Origin: Cypionkella sinensis | GTDB taxonomy: Bacteria > Pseudomonadota > Alphaproteobacteria > Rhodobacterales > Rhodobacteraceae | Assembly (NCBI RefSeq): GCF_042646385.1 | Contig: NZ_JBHRTO010000001.1 | Location: forward strand, 2,170,001-2,234,000 | DNA: 64,000 bases | Direction: 5' to 3' | Part shown: positions 59,199 through 64,000 of the stretch, piece by piece | How the letters are laid out: every line of letters starts with the position of its first letter | Position numbering within the stretch: the stretch's first letter is position 1 | The notes under the pieces: generated by a model | Seen by the model: the letters and a program-made list of their open reading frames with translations, nothing else | Databases searched by the model: none | What the model was told of the DNA's origin: nothing | Translations under genes and position numbers: made by a program

Positions 59199-59930
59199 TC
59201 AGACGTGCTGGCCGCCGTTGATCTGAATTTCGGTGCCCGAGATATAGCTCGACTGATCCGAACACAGGAACCAGATCGCGTCGGCCACCTCTTTGGTCTG
59301 ACCCAAGCGGCGCATCGGCAGTTGCTCGACAATCTTGTCAGTGCCGGGCGAGAGGATGGCCGTTTCAACCTCGCCGGGCGCGATGGCGTTCACCCGCACT
59401 CCCAGCGGGCCAAAATCATGCGCCATTTCGCGGGTCAGGGCGGCAAGCGCCGCCTTTGACGTGGAATAGGCCGCCCCCGCAAACGGATGCACCCGGCTGC
59501 CCGCGATGGAGGTCACGTTTACCACCGAGCCCTGGGCCGCGACCAGTTCGGCTTGCAGGCCACGGGCGAGGATGACGCTGGCGAAGAAGTTGACGTGAAA
59601 CACCTGCCCCCAAGTGCGCAGGTCGGTCTCCAGCGTGTTCAGCCGCGCGCCTCCCGTGCCTTTCGGGGAAATCCCGGCATTGTTGACCAAGGCGTGCAGC
59701 TTGCCGTTAAGTTTCGCCTTGATCGTCTCGATCGCGGCGATGGTTTTATTGGGGTCGGCGAGGTCGATCTGGATATGGTTTTCCTCGCCCCCCGGCCAGG
59801 GGCAGCGGGGATCGAAAGGTTGCCGCGAACAGGTCAGCACCCGCCAGCCTTCACCACCAAAGCGTTTGACGGTCGCATGGCCGATTCCGCGGCTTGCGCC
59901 TGTCAGGACGAGGGTTTTTTGCTCGGTCAT
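59199..59930 (-). CDS. SDR-family oxidoreductase
   Basis: A 243-residue SDR. TGASRGIGHATVKRF is the NAD(P) loop, followed by NNAGISPKG, the active-site Ser in VVNVTSIAGS and YSTSKAALAAL with Tyr and Lys. The C-terminus SSYISGTEIQINGGQHV is the usual SDR end. GGAGA lies before ATG 59930, so the longer frame to 60023 is not used. It is convergent with engB and divergent from argB. The substrate is unknown. Confidence 0.88.
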   Translation of the reverse strand: MTEQKTLVLTGASRGIGHATVKRFGGEGWRVLTCSRQPFDPRCPWPGGEENHIQIDLADPNKTIAAIETIKAKLNGKLHALVNNAGISPKGTGGARLNTLETDLRTWGQVFHVNFFASVILARGLQAELVAAQGSVVNVTSIAGSRVHPFAGAAYSTSKAALAALTREMAHDFGPLGVRVNAIAPGEVETAILSPGTDKIVEQLPMRRLGQTKEVADAIWFLCSDQSSYISGTEIQINGGQHV

Positions 59931-60136
59931 GCGGGTCTCCTGCTTTGCGGTCAAGCTAGGGCATTGACGGGCGAATGCAAGGGTGTCCACGCGTGGACCA
60001 TCTCGGCGCATTAGTGATTTCAATTACTTAACACAGGGTCATTTACCACTATTTAACCTTTGCTCAGACACAAAAGCTTTGCTTGGCAGGGGGGCGCAAA
60101 GGGGCTATCACGCGCAAAATCACCGGAGTCTTCCCT

Positions 60137-61036
60137 ATGCAAAAGCAGACCCTGACCATGACCGATGCCAAGACCACCGCCAAAATGCTGTCCGAGGCCC
60201 TGCCCTATCTACAACGCTTTGAAGGCGCAGTGGTGGTGGTGAAATTTGGCGGCAATGCGATGGGCGACGATGCTGCGATGGCGGAATTTGCTCGCGACGT
60301 GGTGCTGATGCGGCAGGTCGGGGTGAACCCGGTGGTCGTGCATGGCGGCGGGCCGATGATCAACGAGATGCTGAACAAACTGGGCATCAAATCGGAATTC
60401 GTGCGCGGCAAACGGGTGACGGACAAGGCGACGGTCGAGGTTGTCGAGATGATCCTGTCGGGTCTGGTCAACAAGCGCATCGTGCAGGCGATCATGGATG
60501 CGGGCGGGCGCGCGGTGGGGATTTCCGGCAAGGACGACGATCTGATGGTCTGCGTCGCCGATGACCCGGAACTCGGCTTTGTCGGCCGCCCGGTGGAGAT
60601 GAATGTGCAGGTTTTGCGCGATCTTTATAACGCCGGCATCATCCCGGTGGTGGCCCCGGTGGCCACCGGCATGGCGGATAATGAGACCTTCAACGTCAAC
60701 GGCGACACCGCTGCCGGGGCGATTGCGGGCGCGTTGCAGGCGGATCGCCTGCTGCTTTTGACCGACGTGCCGGGGGTGAAGAACGCGGCTGGCGAGGTGA
60801 TGACGCAGATCACCCCGGATGAAATCCGGCAGATGACGGCGGATGGGGTGATCTCGGGCGGGATGATCCCGAAAACCGAAACCGCGCTGATGGCGATTGA
60901 GGCGGGCACGCGGGCGGTGACGATCCTTGATGGGCGGATTCCGAATGCCTGCCTGCTTGAGTTGTTCACCGATCACGGCGCGGGGTCGCAAATCCGCTCG
61001 ACCGTGCCGCGCGTGACGCCGCGGGTGAAGCGCTAA
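60137..61036 (+). CDS. argB: acetylglutamate kinase
   Basis: Phosphorylates N-acetylglutamate in arginine synthesis. A 299-residue kinase with VVVKFGGNAMGD (phosphate loop), VNPVVVHGGGPMINEML, the arginine-binding N-terminal helix AKMLSEALPYLQRFEG and NVNGDTAAGAIAGAL. ATG 60137 has GGAG 8 nt upstream. The hexameric, arginine-inhibited type is suggested by the N-terminal helix. E5 follows directly after the stop. Confidence 0.95.
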   Translation: MQKQTLTMTDAKTTAKMLSEALPYLQRFEGAVVVVKFGGNAMGDDAAMAEFARDVVLMRQVGVNPVVVHGGGPMINEMLNKLGIKSEFVRGKRVTDKATVEVVEMILSGLVNKRIVQAIMDAGGRAVGISGKDDDLMVCVADDPELGFVGRPVEMNVQVLRDLYNAGIIPVVAPVATGMADNETFNVNGDTAAGAIAGALQADRLLLLTDVPGVKNAAGEVMTQITPDEIRQMTADGVISGGMIPKTETALMAIEAGTRAVTILDGRIPNACLLELFTDHGAGSQIRSTVPRVTPRVKR

Positions 61037-61038
61037 GG

Positions 61039-61123
61039 CTTCATCTTGGCCCAAATACTCCCGCCGGAGGCTCTTAGGCTTGCGTCGGATGCCTCCGGCG
61101 GGAGTATTGGGACCAAGCTGAAG
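61039..61123. terminator. CTTCATCTTGGC element E5, full inverted pair
   Basis: Arms 61039-61071 and 61091-61123 carry CTTCATCTTGGC..AAATACTC..CCGCCGGAGGC and its complement (the second arm ends CAAGCTGAAG) with a 19-nt loop. It starts 3 nt after the argB stop and ends only 8 nt before the next start codon. Confidence 0.8.
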
Positions 61124-61131
61124 AGGACAAA

Positions 61132-61773
61132 ATGCTGGCTGAGATCGAGGCGATGGCGGCGCGGCACTTTCTGGCGGTGCTGGGTGGATTCACTTGCGAC
61201 GATGAGGCGGGGTTGCCAGCCGGGACGCGCTCGGTTCTGTTGTTGGGGCCTTTGGAGCCGGGGTATTGGCCGCATATCAAGGCGGAGCCTGAGTGGCTGG
61301 ATGCGAAATCCGATCCGATTGATCGCTGGTCGCGGCGGGTGATTGGAAGCATGGCCTGCGATCTGGCGGCGAAGGCGCTGTTTCCGTTTGGTGGCGCGCC
61401 CTATCATCCGTTTTATCAATGGGCGCTGCGGACGGGGCGGGTGTGGGATAGCCCGGTGCGGTTGCTGGTGCAGGCCGAGCAGGGATTGCTGGTGTCGTTT
61501 CGCGGCGCGCTGGCGTTGAAGGAACGGGTTGAGGTGGCGCGCGCGGTGTCGCCTTGCGAGGGCTGCGCGCGGCCTTGTCTGGATGCTTGCCCGGCGGGGG
61601 CGTTGGGTGCGGCGGGTTATGATGTGCCAGCCTGTCACGCGTATTTGAGCGGCGCAAGTGGCGGGGATTGCATGAATTTCGGCTGTGCGGTGCGACGGGC
61701 TTGCCCGGTGTCGCAAGGCTATGCAAGACTGGCGGAACATTCGGCCTATCACATGGGAACATTCCACACATGA
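61132..61773 (+). CDS. cysteine-rich Fe-S protein, ferredoxin-like
   Basis: A 213-residue protein. The C-terminal third has CEGCARPCLDACPAG, then PACHAYLSGASGGDCMNFGC and RRACPVSQ, a double Cys cluster layout like the ferredoxin domain of QueG-type proteins. The N-terminal part (HFLAVLGGFTCDDEAGLPAG) is unlike typical ferredoxins. It has no membrane helices. It overlaps the phosphatase gene by 4 nt. Function is unknown. Confidence 0.65.
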   Translation: MLAEIEAMAARHFLAVLGGFTCDDEAGLPAGTRSVLLLGPLEPGYWPHIKAEPEWLDAKSDPIDRWSRRVIGSMACDLAAKALFPFGGAPYHPFYQWALRTGRVWDSPVRLLVQAEQGLLVSFRGALALKERVEVARAVSPCEGCARPCLDACPAGALGAAGYDVPACHAYLSGASGGDCMNFGCAVRRACPVSQGYARLAEHSAYHMGTFHT

Positions 61774-62273
61774 AACGCCTCATCCTGACCCGCCACGCCA
61801 AATCTGCCTGGGACGACCCGCTGACGCCGGACCATGACCGGCCCTTGAATGAGCGGGGGAAGGCGGCGGCGGCGGATCTGGGGCAGTGGCTGGCCTCTCG
61901 CGGGTATGTGCCGGGCAAGGTGCTGTGTTCGGACGCGGTCAGGACGCGGCAGACCTGGTCGGGGATCGCCCCTGCCCTGCCTGCGACGCCGCTGATGGAG
62001 CTGAAACCGGCGCTGTATCATGCCGGGGTGGATGTGATGCTGGCGGTGCTGCGGCACGCGCAGGCGGATGTGGTGATGATGATCGGGCACAATCCGGGGA
62101 TTGCCGAATTTGCCGATAAACTGGTGGCGCAGGCCCCGCTGAACCCGGAGTTTTCGCGGTATCCGACGGGGGCGACACTGGTCGCGGATTTTGCCGTGGA
62201 TTCGTGGGATCAGGTGGGCTTTGGGCAGGGCGTGACGGTGGATTTCGTGATCCCGCGGGAGATGGTGGTTTAG
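61770..62273 (+). CDS. SixA-like histidine phosphatase
   Basis: A 167-residue phosphoglycerate-mutase-fold phosphatase. The catalytic LILTRHAKSAWDD has the RHA-type motif with H9, DRPLNERGKAAAADL follows and the distal His is in VMMIGHNPGIAEF. SixA enzymes remove phosphate from histidine of phosphotransfer proteins. It overlaps the Fe-S gene by 4 nt and ends in a strong terminator. Confidence 0.88.
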   Translation: MKRLILTRHAKSAWDDPLTPDHDRPLNERGKAAAADLGQWLASRGYVPGKVLCSDAVRTRQTWSGIAPALPATPLMELKPALYHAGVDVMLAVLRHAQADVVMMIGHNPGIAEFADKLVAQAPLNPEFSRYPTGATLVADFAVDSWDQVGFGQGVTVDFVIPREMVV

Positions 62274-62276
62274 AGT

Positions 62277-62298
62277 GGTCCCAACTCGGGACCTTTTT
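62277..62298 (+). terminator. terminator after the sixA-like gene
   Basis: GGTCCC-AACTC-GGGACC followed by TTTTT. The stem and loop are identical in sequence to those after uspA at 4582-4598. Confidence 0.9.
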
Positions 62299-62371
62299 AT
62301 ATCATTTTAGATCAAGTACTTAGGGTGGCCGATTTAAGGAAGTTTTAACACTTTCGCCACCCGGACAGAAA

Positions 62372-62402
62372 AAAGGCGCCCATGGCAGGGGCGCCTTTCT
62401 TT
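62372..62402. terminator. bidirectional terminator before bztD
   Basis: AAAGGCGCC (62372-62380) and GGCGCCTTT (62390-62398), flanked by A6 on the left and T-rich sequence on the right. It serves bztD on the minus strand and any plus-strand readthrough. Confidence 0.85.
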
Positions 62403-62441
62403 TTTTTGCATGTCCTGGTGCGTGCGAGCACGCACGCTACA

Positions 62442-63221
62442 TCAATGGCCGAGAATCTGGCTGAGGAACAGCTTGGTGCGATCCGATTGCGGGTTATTGA
62501 AAAACTCACGCGGTTCGTTCTGCTCGACGATCTGGCCTTGGTCCATGAAGATCACCCGGTTTGCCACCGCCTGCGCGAAGCCCATTTCGTGGGTGACGCA
62601 GAGCATGGTCATGCCTTCTTCGGCGAGGGAGATCATGGTGTCGAGCACCTCTTTGATCATCTCGGGGTCGAGGGCCGAGGTCGGCTCGTCAAACAGCATG
62701 ATGCGTGGCTTCATGCAGAGCGAGCGTGCGATGGCGACGCGCTGCTGTTGCCCGCCGGAAAGCTGGCCGGGGTATTTATGCGCCTGCTCGGGGATTTTCA
62801 CCTTGCTGAGGAAATACATCGCGGTTTCCTCGGCCTCTTTCTTCGGCACCTTGCGGACCCAGATCGGGGCCAGCGTCAGGTTCTCGAGGATCGTCAGATG
62901 CGGGAACAGGTTGAAGTGTTGGAACACCATGCCGACTTCCGAGCGCACCTTGTCGATGTTCTTAAGGTCTGAGGTCAGTTCGGTGCCGTCAACGACGATC
63001 TGGCCTTGCTGGTGTTCTTCCAGCCGGTTGATGCAGCGGATCAGGGTGGATTTGCCGGAACCAGAGGGGCCGCAGATGACGATGCGTTCGCCCTTATTCA
63101 CGGTCATGTTGATGTCGCGCAAGACGTGGAAGGTGCCATACCACTTGTTCATATTGGCGATCTGGATGGCGATCTCATCCGAGACTTTCATCTTGCTGCG
63201 GTCGATTGCGGGGTCTGCCAT
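62442..63221 (-). CDS. bztD: polar amino acid ABC transporter ATP-binding protein, BztD/AapP type
   Basis: The energy subunit of a glutamate/glutamine/aspartate/asparagine importer. A 259-residue ATPase: Walker A VICGPSGSGKSTLIRCIN, signature PGQLSGGQQQRVAIARSL, Walker B IMLFDEPTSALDPEM, and the H-loop THEMGFAQA. The start ADPAIDRSKMKVSDEIAIQI is typical of the Rhodobacter BztD. It lies 16 bp after the permease gene on the minus strand. Confidence 0.92.
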   Translation of the reverse strand: MADPAIDRSKMKVSDEIAIQIANMNKWYGTFHVLRDINMTVNKGERIVICGPSGSGKSTLIRCINRLEEHQQGQIVVDGTELTSDLKNIDKVRSEVGMVFQHFNLFPHLTILENLTLAPIWVRKVPKKEAEETAMYFLSKVKIPEQAHKYPGQLSGGQQQRVAIARSLCMKPRIMLFDEPTSALDPEMIKEVLDTMISLAEEGMTMLCVTHEMGFAQAVANRVIFMDQGQIVEQNEPREFFNNPQSDRTKLFLSQILGH

Positions 63222-63237
63222 GATGTAAGTCCTTGAT

Positions 63238-64000
63238 TTAGCGATGATCAGTCTTCAGCTTGTTCTCCAGATACATCGAGTATCGGGACATGCCGAAGCA
63301 GACGAGGAAGAAGATGGCGCCGACGAAAATGTAAGGCTCCCAGTAGATGCCTTTCCACGCGATGTCGGCGCGCACGATTGTGGTGATGCCCCTGAGCGGG
63401 TCGGCGAGGCCGACGAAGGACACCAGCGTTGTGTCTTTGAACAGGCCGATGAAGGTCGACACGATGCCGGGGATCGAGATTTTCAGCGCTTGCGGCATGA
63501 TGATCAGCCGTTGCGCCTGCCAGTAATCCAGACCCAAAGCGTCGGCGGCTTCATATTGGCCGCGTGGCAGGGCGGCGAGGCCACCGCGCACCACTTCGGC
63601 GTTATAGGCGGCCGAGAAGATGGTGACGAGGATGACGACGCGCAGGATCAGGTCGAATTTGGTCTGCGGCGGCAGGAAGTATTGCAGCAGCAGGCTGGCG
63701 GTGAACAGCATGGTAATCAAGGGCACGCCGCGGACAAATTCGATGAAGCCGACCGAGAGGGTTTTGACGAGGAACATGTCCGAGCGACGACCGAGGGCGA
63801 GCAGGATGCCGAGGGGCAGCGAGATTGAGATCGACGAGACGCCGATCACGAAGGCCAACAGGAAGCCGCCGAATTTGTCGGAGGGGACGTAGACAAGATC
63901 GAACGGCAGCAGGCCTTGCCAAGATTCCGAGACGTAGGATTGCAGGAACAGCCACCACAAGCAGGCTGACAGAAAGCCAAGGCTTGCGCCCATGACCGGG
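63238..64000 (-). CDS. bztC: polar amino acid ABC transporter permease, BztC/AapM type (5' part outside window)
   Basis: The C-terminal 254 residues of the inner-membrane permease. It has helices such as FGGFLLAFVIGVSSISISLPL and IEFVRGVPLITMLFTASLLL and the ATPase-contact loop AADALGLDYWQAQRLIIMPQALK (EAA motif, quoted in parts as ADALGLDYWQAQR). BztC proteins are about 430 residues, so the frame continues beyond base 64000; no stop lies upstream of the internal ATG at 63993. It precedes bztD in the operon. Confidence 0.9.
   Translation of the reverse strand, partial: PVMGASLGFLSACLWWLFLQSYVSESWQGLLPFDLVYVPSDKFGGFLLAFVIGVSSISISLPLGILLALGRRSDMFLVKTLSVGFIEFVRGVPLITMLFTASLLLQYFLPPQTKFDLILRVVILVTIFSAAYNAEVVRGGLAALPRGQYEAADALGLDYWQAQRLIIMPQALKISIPGIVSTFIGLFKDTTLVSFVGLADPLRGITTIVRADIAWKGIYWEPYIFVGAIFFLVCFGMSRYSMYLENKLKTDHR

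Overview
The window looks like chromosomal DNA of an alphaproteobacterium of the Rhodobacterales (Rhodobacteraceae). The evidence is high GC, the gene order rpmH-rnpA-yidD-(c-di-GMP gene)-yidC-MOSC-engB-argB, a BztCD-type amino-acid transporter, a long NfuA and RnpA, and many ATGA/TGATG-coupled genes. All functional calls come from reading the sequence; no database search was run.

Layout. 0-9.4 kb: a thiolase cut by the left edge, a degenerate EAL protein, tag, a branched-chain aminotransferase, uspA, a MarR regulator with a striking operator, small conserved proteins, an OmpW porin behind an FNR-type box, and nfuA-tsaB-rimI. Three copies of a hairpin-rich repeat of about 165-235 bp lie between these genes. 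9.6-17 kb: a purine-nucleoside ABC importer (bmp, two-domain ATPase, two permeases) followed by purine nucleoside phosphorylase, then a TauE/SafE-type exporter with a TIGR02186-like partner. 17-28.6 kb: MATE pump, two hotdog thioesterases, two MerR regulators with a LiuR-like operator, and a fatty acyl-CoA oxidation region (acyl-CoA dehydrogenase; GST, thiolase, NTF2-like, two cupin proteins, FadJ-like). 28.7-32.3 kb: sulfotransferase, 2-hydroxyacid dehydrogenase, csaA, proC, YbjN.

32.3-34.7 kb is an AT-richer accessory patch: a GAF-like protein with a tiny partner, then broken prophage genes. 34.7-42.7 kb is the most interesting block: an ECF sigma factor with a NrsF-type membrane anti-sigma, a methionine-rich repeat protein (MrpX-like), a molybdopterin oxidoreductase with a cytochrome b (YedY/YedZ-like), exported MsrA and MsrB, a CcdA-thioredoxin fusion (DipZ-like) and a peroxiredoxin-like protein. 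Read together this is a periplasmic methionine-sulfoxide repair and oxidant-scavenging system of the SigF/NrsF type known for reactive chlorine defence, here with a complete thiol-driven Msr branch added. 42.7-49.3 kb is a mixed region with a LysR gene broken by an in-frame TAG, an AhpD-like protein, a lactonase-like hydrolase, an aminotransferase, and an integrase fragment beside tRNA-Arg(ACG). 49.4-64 kb is mostly core: histidine kinase, flavin disulfide reductase with a TVP38 protein, the rpmH-argB cluster, an Fe-S protein, SixA, and bztD with the 3' part of bztC.

A second repeated element with the core CTTCATCTTGGC..AAATACTC occurs five times, mostly as terminator-like hairpins placed just before the next start codon.
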